Origin: Archangiaceae bacterium
GTDB taxonomy: Bacteria > Myxococcota > Myxococcia > Myxococcales > Myxococcaceae
Length of the DNA: 34,297 nucleotides
Reading direction: 5' to 3'
Assembly: GCA_016879935.1 (NCBI GenBank)
Contig: JAACJQ010000180.1
Location: 1-34,297, forward strand
Below the pieces are notes generated by a model. The model saw only the letters and a program-made list of their open reading frames with translations, did not search any database and was not told where the DNA came from. Positions 8,380 to 15,660 of the stretch are shown one piece after another. The translations under genes and the position numbers were made by a program. Each line of letters starts with the position of its first letter. The first letter of the stretch is position 1.

Positions 8380-8592
8380 GTGATCATCTTGACCCGACTC
8401 GACGGAAAGCACGTGGCCGTGAACGAGGACCTGCTCGTGTTCGCAGAGCAGACGCCCGACACGGTGCTGACGATGACGTCGGGCCACCGGCTCATGGTGA
8501 AGGAGCCGCTCGCAGAGATCATCGAACGCATCGCGACCTTCCGCAGGCACGCGACCGTGCCGCTCGTCTCAGGAGACGTCAGCCATGGATAA
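8380..8592 (+). CDS. flbD: FlbD/SwrD family flagellar protein
   Basis: This small protein matches the FlbD family (SwrD in Bacillus), which is found next to motA or hook genes; in Bacillus SwrD is needed for full motor power. The signature is ILTRLDGKHVAVNEDL, then QTPDTVLTMTSGHRLMVKE, then a short helix. I choose the GTG at 8380 as start: it gives MIILTRLDG, the family's usual N-terminus, and is preceded by AGAAGAGG at 8366-8373. An in-frame GTG at 8350 would add ten residues not typical of the family. The product is 70 aa. Its last 8 bp overlap motA, so stator translation is likely coupled to it. Confidence 0.88.
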   Translation: MIILTRLDGKHVAVNEDLLVFAEQTPDTVLTMTSGHRLMVKEPLAEIIERIATFRRHATVPLVSGDVSHG

Positions 8593-9361
8593 GACGACGA
8601 TTCCGGGAATCTTGTTCGGCATCGGCATGATCCTCCTCGGGCAGAAGCTCGAGGGTGGCCACGCCGGTTCGCTGCTGCAGCTCACGGCCTTCATGATCGT
8701 CGTCGGCGGCACCATCGGCGCGGTGCTCGTCTCGTACCCGCTGGGCGAGGTGATCGGCGGGGTCAAGGGCCTGAAGATGGCGCTGCAAGAGAAGCCCTCC
8801 GACATCGTGCAGCTCATCACCCAGCTCGTCGAGCTCGCCACCATCGCCCGCCGCGACGGCGTGCTGGCGCTCGAAGGCAAGCTGGCCGAGGTGAAGGACC
8901 CGTTCCTCAAGCGCGCGCTCGGCTTTCTCGTCGACGGCGTCGAGGCCAGCGTCGCGAGAGACACGCTCGAGACCGAGATCGAGATCGAGTCCGAAGAGCA
9001 GAACGTCACCGCGAAGTTCTGGGGTGACTTCGGCGCGCTGTGCCCGACGGTCGGCGTGCTCGGCGCGGTGCTCGGCCTCATTCACGTGATGGAGAACCTC
9101 GACAACCCGGCCGCGCTCGGCCCAGGCATCGCCGTCGCCTTCGTCGCCACGGTGTACGGCGTCGGCGTGGCGAACCTGATCGCGCTGCCGCTCTCGAACA
9201 AGATCAAACGCAAGGTCTCGATCGAGAAGGAGCGCAAGACGCTCATCGCCGAGGGCGTGCTCGCGATTCAAGAAGGCCTCAACCCGCGCATCCTCGAGGA
9301 GAAGCTCAAGAGCTTCGGCGGCCACCACGCGAAGCACATGAAGTCGGGCGACAAGAAGTGA
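8585..9361 (+). CDS. motA: Flagellar stator protein MotA
   Basis: MotA forms, with MotB, the ion-conducting stator that drives rotor rotation through contact with FliG. The 258-aa protein has four membrane segments (about residues 4-20, 30-50, 150-172 and 178-202). A large cytoplasmic loop lies between the second and third, rich in charged residues and containing FLKRALGFLVDGVE. The third and fourth segments carry the conserved prolines in CPTVGVLGAVLGLIHVMENL and IALPLSNKIKRK. AGGAGA at 8571-8576 precedes the ATG. It overlaps flbD by 8 bp and is followed 13 bp later by motB. Confidence 0.97.
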   Translation: MDKTTIPGILFGIGMILLGQKLEGGHAGSLLQLTAFMIVVGGTIGAVLVSYPLGEVIGGVKGLKMALQEKPSDIVQLITQLVELATIARRDGVLALEGKLAEVKDPFLKRALGFLVDGVEASVARDTLETEIEIESEEQNVTAKFWGDFGALCPTVGVLGAVLGLIHVMENLDNPAALGPGIAVAFVATVYGVGVANLIALPLSNKIKRKVSIEKERKTLIAEGVLAIQEGLNPRILEEKLKSFGGHHAKHMKSGDKK

Positions 9362-9374
9362 GGAGGGAGCGCCC

Positions 9375-10154
9375 ATGGCGAAGAAGCACAAACATGAAGA
9401 ACACGAGAACCATGAACGGTGGGTGATCAGCTACGCCGACCTCGTGACGCTGCTCTTCGCGCTCTTCGTCGTGCTCTACGCCTCGAGCAAGGTCGACACG
9501 AACAAGCTGGCCGAGACGAGCGAATCGATGCGCTGGGCGCTCAACTTCAAGGGCGAAGGCGGCATCACGAAGCTCTCCATCTTCAAGGGGCCTCCGACCG
9601 AAGGTGGCTGCGTCACCCAGGCCGGCGCGCAACCGTTCTCGAGCCCCGTCGATCGGCGTGTGCTCGAGCAGCAGCGCAAACGGCTCGAGAAGATGATCAA
9701 GCCCTTCCTCATGGAGCGTACGAAGAACCCGACGATCTCGATGGAGATCGAGAACGGGAAGCTGCGCCTGCGGCTGGCGGCGATGCGCTTCTTCGACCCA
9801 GCGTCTGCGTCGCTCCGGCCCGAGGCGATCGCGGTGCTCGACGCCATCGCCGAAGAGCTCGACGCCTCGAAGCAGAACATTCGGGTCGAGGGCCACACCG
9901 ACGACGAGCCAATTCGAACCACCCGCTTCCGCAGCAACTGGGAGCTCTCGGCCTCACGCGCGGCGACGGTGGTGTCGTACCTCGAGCAGGCCCACGGAAT
10001 TGCCCCACAACGCCTCGTGGCGGCTGGCATGGGTGCCCAGAACCCTCTGGTGTCGAACGACACCCCGGAGCACCGCGAGATGAACCGTCGCATCGAGGTC
10101 GTTCTCGAGATTCCTCCCAATGATCCCAGAGGTTACGCCCCGCCAGCCCCCTGA
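9375..10154 (+). CDS. motB: Flagellar stator protein MotB
   Basis: MotB anchors the stator to peptidoglycan and supplies the essential ion-binding Asp of the channel. After a His/Glu/Lys-rich N-terminal tail, the single membrane segment reads ISYADLVTLLFALFVVLYAS, with the channel Asp at residue 22. The periplasmic plug/linker region follows (about 40-120). The C-terminal OmpA-like peptidoglycan-binding domain has VEGHTDDEPI, ELSASRAATVV and MNRRIEVVLE (about 165-250). Segment sequence resembles proton-type MotB of Firmicutes more than PomB, but ion choice cannot be fixed by eye. AGGAGG at 9361-9366 is a strong ribosome-binding site. Confidence 0.97.
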   Translation: MAKKHKHEEHENHERWVISYADLVTLLFALFVVLYASSKVDTNKLAETSESMRWALNFKGEGGITKLSIFKGPPTEGGCVTQAGAQPFSSPVDRRVLEQQRKRLEKMIKPFLMERTKNPTISMEIENGKLRLRLAAMRFFDPASASLRPEAIAVLDAIAEELDASKQNIRVEGHTDDEPIRTTRFRSNWELSASRAATVVSYLEQAHGIAPQRLVAAGMGAQNPLVSNDTPEHREMNRRIEVVLEIPPNDPRGYAPPAP

Positions 10155-10162
10155 CGCGTCAA

Positions 10163-10178
10163 GGGCACGACCGTTGCG
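10163..10178 (+). promoter_or_regulatory. Sigma-54-type promoter candidate upstream of fliL
   Basis: GGGCACG and TTGCG are arranged with the invariant GG (10164-10165) and GC (10176-10177) exactly 10 bp apart, matching TGGCACG-N4-TTGCW except for the outermost T and final W. It lies in the 37-bp gap between motB and fliL. The predicted start site, near 10189, would leave only about 3 nt before the fliL ATG, which is a reason for caution. Confidence 0.4.
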
Positions 10179-10191
10179 TTGAGCCCTGCGC

Positions 10192-10845
10192 ATGAGTGAG
10201 GCAAAGGACGCAAAGAAGCCCGAGGAAGCTGCGCCGCACGGTGCGCCCGCCGGCAAGTCCAGCAAACTGCTGCCCGCGCTCGTCGGCCTCAACAGCCTGC
10301 TGCTGATCGCGGTGATGGGCTTCCTCTTCATGCAGATGAAGAAGTCGTCTGCGCACCCACCTGAAGCGACGGCCGAGGCGAAGGGCGAGAAGGACAAAGG
10401 CGAAGAGGCCGCTCCGGCGGAGCACGGCGAGGCGAAAGGCGAGCACAAGGCCGAGCCCGAGAAGAAGGAGCCGGAGAAGAAGGAAGAAGGCGGCAAAGAG
10501 GAGCACGGCGGCGGCACCAGCGGCGCGGGTGGCAAGGGTGGCCTCGGCCCGCTGGTGAAGATCAGCGACTTCGTCATTCACCTCCGCAACCCCGAGATCG
10601 ATCGCTACGCGCGGCTCTCGTTCGACGTCGAGGTGATCGCCGACTCCGACAAGGACTCGCTCAACGCGCACATGCCGCGCGTGCGCGACGCCTTCATCAG
10701 CTACCTGTCGGATCGCACGCTCGAGGAGCTCCAGGGCGCCGAGGGCCTGGGCCGCACGAAGGAGGCGCTCCAGACGAGGCTCCGCGACCTCGTGCCCGAA
10801 GCGCGTGTGCGCAACCTCTACATCTCAGACTTCGTCGTGCAGTGA
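10192..10845 (+). CDS. fliL: Flagellar basal body-associated protein FliL
   Basis: FliL is a single-pass inner-membrane protein that rings the stator and stabilises its active form. The 217-aa sequence has a short cytoplasmic tail and one membrane segment (about residues 24-47, PALVGLNSLLLIAVMGFLF). A long Lys/Glu/Ala-rich linker follows (about 50-110, runs such as EKKEPEKKEEGG). The periplasmic FliL domain runs from LVKISDFVIHLRNPE to the C-terminal LVPEARVRNLYISDFVVQ, related to the stomatin/SPFH fold. The charged linker is longer than in enterobacterial FliL (154 aa). No clear ribosome-binding site precedes the ATG. A sigma-54-like motif sits just upstream. fliM begins 9 bp after the stop. 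Confidence 0.94.
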   Translation: MSEAKDAKKPEEAAPHGAPAGKSSKLLPALVGLNSLLLIAVMGFLFMQMKKSSAHPPEATAEAKGEKDKGEEAAPAEHGEAKGEHKAEPEKKEPEKKEEGGKEEHGGGTSGAGGKGGLGPLVKISDFVIHLRNPEIDRYARLSFDVEVIADSDKDSLNAHMPRVRDAFISYLSDRTLEELQGAEGLGRTKEALQTRLRDLVPEARVRNLYISDFVVQ

Positions 10846-10854
10846 GAGGGCACC

Positions 10855-11925
10855 ATGGCCGGCGCACTCCTCAACCCGGATGAAATCAATGCGCTGATGA
10901 CGGCCATTCAGGACGGCCGCGTCGCGCCAGAGTCACCGAAGAGCCGTGGTGCCGCGGTCAACTACGACCTGACGAGCACCGATCGCGTCATTCACCGGCA
11001 GATGCCGACGCTCGACGCGATCAACGAACAGATCGCGACGATGTTCGGCATGGGCATCGCGGGCCGCACGCGCCTCACCGTGCGAGTCACCTCGGGGCCG
11101 GCCTCGCTGCTGCGCTTCGGAGACTTCAACTCGCTGCTCGCGCCACCGGCGACCGTGTCGGTGTTGTCGCTCGGCAAAGCGGGCGCCCAGGCGCTGTTGG
11201 TGCTCGAGCCCGGCCTCGCCGACACGATGATCGCGGCGGCGCTCGGCGACAAACGTGGCCGGCCCGATGAGCCGACTCCCGCGGCCAACGGGGGTGGCGG
11301 TGGCGTCGACACCCGCCGCGACTTCACGACGGTCGAGCGCAACGTGCTCCGCCGCCTGCTGGCCGTCTTCACCGATGCCATGCAGCACGCCTGGGCGCCG
11401 GTGCTGCCCTTCCGACCCGAGGTGGTGCGGTTCGAGACCGACCCCCGCCTCGCCGTCATCTCTCCGGGCAACGAGGCCGCGGTGCTCTGCAGCTTCGAGA
11501 TCGAGGGCGCCATTCGCGGCGTGATTCAGCTCGCCCTGCCCTACACGGCCATCGAGCCCGCGAAGAAGGCGCTGATGTCGCCGCCGAAGCTGAACAACGT
11601 GTCTGACGATCGGTTCGTCAAGGCGCTGCGCGACGAGATCAACCAGGTCGAGGTCGGCATGGCCGCGCTGCTCGGCAAGGCGCGCATGACGGTTCGGCAG
11701 ATTCTCGATCTCGAACCGGGCGCCGTGATGATGCTCGGCACCAGCGAAGGCGCGTCGCTGCCGCTCTTCATTCAGGGCAAGGCGAAGTTCACCGGCCAGC
11801 CGAAGGTCGTCGGTGGCGCGCTCGCGCTCGAGATCGACAGCGGCCCGGTCTCGGAGCTGCGCCGCCCGTTCGATCACGAAGCGCACGACGACGAAGCCGC
11901 ACCGCCGAACTCGAAGGCCGCCTGA
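10855..11925 (+). CDS. fliM: Flagellar motor switch protein FliM
   Basis: FliM links FliG to FliN in the C-ring and carries the docking peptide for phosphorylated CheY. The 356-aa protein begins with LNPDEINALM (about residues 6-15), the CheY-binding peptide region. A CheC-like middle domain follows (about 50-245), interrupted by a Gly/Asn-rich loop (NGGGGGVDTRRDF, about 142-154). The C-terminal SpoA domain has VMMLGTSEGASLPLFIQGKA and FTGQPKVVGGALALEI. AGAGGG sits 3 bp before an ACC-ATG context. Length is near the usual 330-350. It is followed 9 bp later by fliN. Confidence 0.96.
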   Translation: MAGALLNPDEINALMTAIQDGRVAPESPKSRGAAVNYDLTSTDRVIHRQMPTLDAINEQIATMFGMGIAGRTRLTVRVTSGPASLLRFGDFNSLLAPPATVSVLSLGKAGAQALLVLEPGLADTMIAAALGDKRGRPDEPTPAANGGGGGVDTRRDFTTVERNVLRRLLAVFTDAMQHAWAPVLPFRPEVVRFETDPRLAVISPGNEAAVLCSFEIEGAIRGVIQLALPYTAIEPAKKALMSPPKLNNVSDDRFVKALRDEINQVEVGMAALLGKARMTVRQILDLEPGAVMMLGTSEGASLPLFIQGKAKFTGQPKVVGGALALEIDSGPVSELRRPFDHEAHDDEAAPPNSKAA

Positions 11926-11934
11926 GGAGTCACC

Positions 11935-12228
11935 ATGTCGGAAGCCGCCGAAAACGAAGACGTCTCGACCCGAAGGCTCGATCTGCTGCTCGACGTGCCG
12001 CTCGACGTCACGGTGGAGCTCGGCCGCTCGCGCATGTCGATTCAGGAGCTGCTGGGGCTCTCTCCGGGCAGCGTCATCGAGCTCGACAAGATCGCCGGCG
12101 AGCCGCTCGACATCGTCGTCAACGAGCGCCTCATCGCGCGCGGTGAAGCGGTCGTCGTGAACGACAAGTTCGGCATTCGCATCACCGACATCGTCAGCAA
12201 GACCGAGCGCATCGCCCGCCTTCGCTGA
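11935..12228 (+). CDS. fliN: Flagellar motor switch protein FliN
   Basis: FliN forms the base of the C-ring and binds FliH to bring export cargo to the gate. The 97-aa protein is essentially one SpoA domain: LLLDVPLDVTVELGRSRMSI, then QELLGLSPGSVIELDKIAGEPLDI in two parts, NERLIARGEAVVVNDKFGIR and a terminal RITDIVSKTERI. This is the short FliN form, not the CheC-fused FliY of Bacillus, although the neighbourhood is Bacillus-like. GGAG at 11925-11928 precedes the ATG. Confidence 0.97.
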   Translation: MSEAAENEDVSTRRLDLLLDVPLDVTVELGRSRMSIQELLGLSPGSVIELDKIAGEPLDIVVNERLIARGEAVVVNDKFGIRITDIVSKTERIARLR

Positions 12229-12266
12229 GGCCGTCTCGTGACGTGTTCTTCCCTGGGGAGGGAATC

Positions 12267-12884
12267 ATGAAGTTCGCACTGCTCACGCTGCTCGTCGCGA
12301 CCGCCTCGACTGCCGAGGAGGGCTCCGCTGCCAACCCGCCGCCGCCTGCCCCTCCGTCGGCAGCCGATTCCGTCGTCGCCGCCGCCTTCCAGAAGGACAT
12401 CGGCACGAAGGTGGCCGAGGTTCAGAGCGCGACGTCTTCGTGGAGCTCGCTCGCAGCGCCCGGCCTCGCGCTCGTCGCCCTGGCCGCCCTCGCCTTCGCG
12501 CTCACCCGCAAACGCGCGCGCTCGAGCCGAAACATCACGCTCATCGAGTCGGCCGCGCTGGGGCCCAAACGCTCGCTGGTGATCGCCGACGTCATGGGCG
12601 AGCGGCTCGTGCTGGGCGTCTCGGAGGCCGGCATCGCGGTGCTGTCGGCGCGCCCTGCGCCACAGCCGGAGCCTGCGCCGTTCGTGATTCCGCCCGCGAT
12701 GATCGTTCCGCCCGCCATCACCGCGGCGCCGACGCAGAAGATGAACTTTCTCGACCGCATGCTCGGCCGCGTGCCCCAGGCAGCGACCGCCCCGGTGAAC
12801 TTCGACGAGGCGCTGCGTGACTCCCTCGAGGATCAAGAGCTGCGCGCGAAGCTGGCGCTCGGGCAGCGGAGCGTCGTTCCATGA
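12267..12884 (+). CDS. fliO: Flagellar export gate assembly protein FliO
   Basis: FliO is a membrane protein that helps assemble the FliP/FliR export gate. I start it at the ATG of MKFALLTLLVATASTAEE because this makes a proper signal peptide and follows a strong GGGGAGGGA site (12255-12263); an in-frame GTG at 12243 is less likely. The 205-aa product has the signal peptide (1-17), a Pro/Ala-rich periplasmic stretch and a membrane segment (about 60-80, PGLALVALAALAFALTRKR). The FliO domain follows (about 86-125, ITLIESAALGPKRSLVIADV then GERLVLGVSEAGI). The C-terminal tail is variable. Its TGA overlaps the fliP ATG (ATGA). Confidence 0.9.
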   Translation: MKFALLTLLVATASTAEEGSAANPPPPAPPSAADSVVAAAFQKDIGTKVAEVQSATSSWSSLAAPGLALVALAALAFALTRKRARSSRNITLIESAALGPKRSLVIADVMGERLVLGVSEAGIAVLSARPAPQPEPAPFVIPPAMIVPPAITAAPTQKMNFLDRMLGRVPQAATAPVNFDEALRDSLEDQELRAKLALGQRSVVP

Positions 12885-13561
12885 ACTGGCTCGTGCTCGG
12901 CGCGACCGAGGCCCCACTGCAGGTGTCGGTGGGCGGCGGCTCGTCGGCGGTGAAGCTGTTCCTGCTGCTGACGGCCCTCTCGTTCGCGACGGGCGCGCTC
13001 ATCTCGATCACCAGCTTCACCCGCATCGTGATCGTGATGTCGTTCCTCCGCCAGGCGCTGGGCACGCCGCAGCTGCCGCCGAACCAGGTGATCATGGCGC
13101 TCTCGCTGGCGCTCACCGCCTTCGTGATGGCGCCGACGTTCTCGAAGGTTCACACCGAGGCGATCGGGCCGTACCTCGACGATCAGATCAGCGGCAAAGA
13201 GGCGTACGACCGCGGCAGCGGGCCGGTGCTTCAGTTCCTGCTGAAGCAGACGCGCCCTGACGATCTGCGGCTCTTCTACGAGATGTCGGGCTCGGAGCGC
13301 CCCACGCGCGCCGACGAAGTGCCCCTCACCATCGCAGTGCCGGCCTTCATGGTGTCTGAGCTCACCACGGCCTTCCGCATGGGCCTGTTCCTCTTCATTC
13401 CGCTGCTGCTGGTCGACCTGTTCGTCTCGGCCATTCTCATGTCGCTCGGCCTGATGATGGTGCCGCCGACGCTCGTGTCGCTGACGCTGAAGGTGGGCAT
13501 CTTCCTGCTCGCCGACGGCTGGCACCTGCTCGTGCAATCGCTGGTGAGGAGCTTCTCGTGA
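12881..13561 (+). CDS. fliP: Flagellar biosynthesis protein FliP
   Basis: FliP is the main subunit of the FliP5-FliQ4-FliR1 export pore. The 226-aa protein shows the family signatures: FTRIVIVMSFLRQALGTPQLPPNQV in two adjoining parts (about residues 47-71), ALSLALTAFVMAPTF, the periplasmic loop, and the VPAFMVSELTTAFRMGLFLF and LLVDLFVSAILMSLGLMMVP helices. The start shares a 4-bp ATGA overlap with fliO, and the GTGA at its end starts fliQ, so the three genes are translationally coupled. The N-terminal pre-region is short compared with enterobacterial FliP, which has a cleaved signal peptide. Confidence 0.98.
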   Translation: MNWLVLGATEAPLQVSVGGGSSAVKLFLLLTALSFATGALISITSFTRIVIVMSFLRQALGTPQLPPNQVIMALSLALTAFVMAPTFSKVHTEAIGPYLDDQISGKEAYDRGSGPVLQFLLKQTRPDDLRLFYEMSGSERPTRADEVPLTIAVPAFMVSELTTAFRMGLFLFIPLLLVDLFVSAILMSLGLMMVPPTLVSLTLKVGIFLLADGWHLLVQSLVRSFS

Positions 13562-13827
13562 GCCCAGACGCCCTGCCCGCGCTGTTTCGTGAAGGCCTGC
13601 AGTTGATGGGCGTCGTGGGGGCTCCGCTCTTCGCGGCGCTGATGATCGTGAGCCTCGTGGTCGGCGTGCTGCAGAGCGTGACGCAGGTGCAGGAGCCGGC
13701 GGTCGGCGCGGTGCCTCGCCTGGCGACGGTGGTGCTCGTGGTGATGCTGGGTGGCGGCTGGATGATGGAGCGCATGGCCGCGTTCCTGCGGTCGGCCATC
13801 GAGCGGCTCGGCGACCGGGGGTTCTGA
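13558..13827 (+). CDS. fliQ: Flagellar biosynthesis protein FliQ
   Basis: FliQ wraps around the FliP/FliR pore as hairpins in the export gate. The 89-aa protein has two membrane helices (about residues 17-40, PLFAALMIVSLVVGVLQSVT, and 53-75, LATVVLVVMLGGGWMM). The conserved QSVTQVQEPA turn lies between them. Length is exactly typical (about 89). Starts on GTG in a GTGA overlap with fliP. Confidence 0.97.
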   Translation: MSPDALPALFREGLQLMGVVGAPLFAALMIVSLVVGVLQSVTQVQEPAVGAVPRLATVVLVVMLGGGWMMERMAAFLRSAIERLGDRGF

Positions 13828-13830
13828 CCC

Positions 13831-14577
13831 GTGGATCTCTCGCTGCCCCTGGTGTTGGGCTTCGCGCTGGTGCTGACGCGCACCGGAGCCCTGCTGGGAG
13901 TGGCGCCCATTCTCGGCTCCCGCACGGTGCCGATGCGACTGCGCGTCTCGATGGTCGTGGTGGTCGCGATCGTCACCTGGCTCGCCGCGAACGCCCCGCG
14001 CGTTCCCGTGCCGGCCGACTTCGTCTCACTCGCGGCGCTGGTGGTGAGTGAGGTCGCGCTCGGCCTGGCAGCGGGCTTGTCGTCGAAGGTGCTGATCGAT
14101 GCGGCGCAGGCTGGCGGGCAGGCCGCGGCGAACGCGATGGGCTTCGGCTTCGGGCAGATGATCGACCCGCACAGCAGCGCAGAGTCGTCGACGCTCGGTG
14201 AGATCTTCATGGCCCTCGCGCTGGCCGCGGCGCTCGTCTTCCGACTCCCGCAGGAGGCCATTGGCTGGCTGGTGCGCTCTGTTCGAGAGGTGCCTCCCGG
14301 AGGAACGGTCGAGGTCGCGAGCCTCGCCACCGCGATGGTGAAGCAGCTCATCTTCGGCATCACGCTCTCGGTGCGGGTGGCCTTCCCGCTCTTCGCTGCG
14401 GCCATTCTCGGGTACGCGTCGCTCGCCGCGATGGGCCGTACGGCGCCTCAGCTCTCGCTGCAGAACCTCGGGTTCGCGGTCTCCATCGGCTGCGGCGTGC
14501 TGGCGGTCTTCTTCATCGCTCCCGACGCGGCGCGCATGTGTGCAGATGCCGCCACGCGAATCTTCGCCCGGAGCTGA
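13831..14577 (+). CDS. fliR: Flagellar biosynthesis protein FliR
   Basis: FliR is the single-copy subunit that completes the export pore with FliP and FliQ. The 248-aa protein is very hydrophobic with about six membrane segments. Family markers are LVLTRTGALLGVAPILGSRTVP near the N-terminus (residues 8-29, in two parts), the EVALGLAAGLSSK segment, the AGGQAANAMGFGFGQMIDP-like stretch (about 91-110) and FPLFAAAILGYASLAAMGRTAPQ. GTG start 3 bp after fliQ. flhB follows 3 bp after its stop. Confidence 0.96.
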   Translation: MDLSLPLVLGFALVLTRTGALLGVAPILGSRTVPMRLRVSMVVVVAIVTWLAANAPRVPVPADFVSLAALVVSEVALGLAAGLSSKVLIDAAQAGGQAAANAMGFGFGQMIDPHSSAESSTLGEIFMALALAAALVFRLPQEAIGWLVRSVREVPPGGTVEVASLATAMVKQLIFGITLSVRVAFPLFAAAILGYASLAAMGRTAPQLSLQNLGFAVSIGCGVLAVFFIAPDAARMCADAATRIFARS

Positions 14578-14580
14578 GCC

Positions 14581-15660
14581 ATGGCCTCCGAGGAAGAAGA
14601 CCAGGAGCAGAGAACCGAAGATCCCAGTGAACGACGGCTCGCGCAGGCCTTCGAAGAGGGTGACGTCGCCCTCTCGAAAGAGCTCGTCATGCTGGGCGCC
14701 TTCATCACCGGCACGCTGGTGCTGGTGACGGTCGCGCCTGCGTTCAAACGCGCCCTCACCACGCTGGTCTCCGAGACGGTTCGCCTGGCGCCGTCAGCGC
14801 CCTTCAAGACGTTGCCGACCCTGCTGGTGCCGCTCGCGATTCCAGTGGTGACGATCGTGCTCTCGATCGCCGCGGTCGGCATCGCACTCACCTTCGCGCA
14901 GACGCGTGCACACCTCTGGGACGATCGCGCGACGCCCGACTTCTCGCGGCTCTTTAGCCCTTCACGAATCACCCACTTCGTGTCGAAAGAGTTCGCGCAG
15001 GATCTCGGCATCAGCCTCGTCAAGCTCTTGGCAGTCGGTGGGGTCGTGTGGACCTCGTTCCGCGCCGAGTTTTTGACGCTGCACGGTCTGCTGCAGGCAG
15101 GCCCGGCCGATCAGCTCGCGGGAATGTACGCGCCCCTCTCGAAGGCGCTGCTCCGGCTGCTGCTGCTCTTCGCGCTCTTCGCTGGTGCCGACTTTGCACT
15201 GACTCGTTGGCGCTACCGGAAGAAGCACATGATGACCCGCGACGAGCTCAAACGAGAGATGAGGGAAGACGAGGGAGACCCCCTCATGCGCGGCGCCCGC
15301 AAGCGCAAGCACCGTGAGCTCGTGAAGAAGAACGCGATCGCCGAGACCAAGCGCGCCGACGCGTTGATCGTCAACCCGACCCACATCGCCATCGCCGTTC
15401 GCTACCGCAAAGACGAAGACGGAGCGCCGCGGGTGATCGCCAAGGGCAAGGGCGTGCTGGCCGAAGCGATGCGCGACGCGGCCCGCTCGAACGGCATTCC
15501 CATCGTGCAGGACATTCCCCTCGCGCGATTGCTCTACAAGAAGGTGAAGACGGGCGGTCAGGTGCCGCGCGAGACGTTCAAGGCCGTCGCTGCCGTGCTC
15601 GCCTTCGTCTACCGCCTCACCGGCAAGACCCAGCTGCAGAGCCATGAGGTGCGCCTGTGA
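14581..15660 (+). CDS. flhB: Flagellar export switch protein FlhB
   Basis: FlhB is the gate protein that changes export specificity from rod/hook to filament subunits after self-cleavage. The 359-aa protein starts with the charged EEEDQEQRTEDPSERRLAQA stretch typical of FlhB. Four membrane segments follow (about 35-215), then a basic linker (TRDELKREMREDEGD) and the autocleavage motif NPTH (Asn265-Pro266-Thr267-His268) inside ALIVNPTHIAIAVRY. The C-terminal domain has VKTGGQVPRETFKAVAAVLAFVY split over the last 40 residues. All catalytic residues are intact. GTGA overlap with flhA. Confidence 0.98.
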   Translation: MASEEEDQEQRTEDPSERRLAQAFEEGDVALSKELVMLGAFITGTLVLVTVAPAFKRALTTLVSETVRLAPSAPFKTLPTLLVPLAIPVVTIVLSIAAVGIALTFAQTRAHLWDDRATPDFSRLFSPSRITHFVSKEFAQDLGISLVKLLAVGGVVWTSFRAEFLTLHGLLQAGPADQLAGMYAPLSKALLRLLLLFALFAGADFALTRWRYRKKHMMTRDELKREMREDEGDPLMRGARKRKHRELVKKNAIAETKRADALIVNPTHIAIAVRYRKDEDGAPRVIAKGKGVLAEAMRDAARSNGIPIVQDIPLARLLYKKVKTGGQVPRETFKAVAAVLAFVYRLTGKTQLQSHEVRL

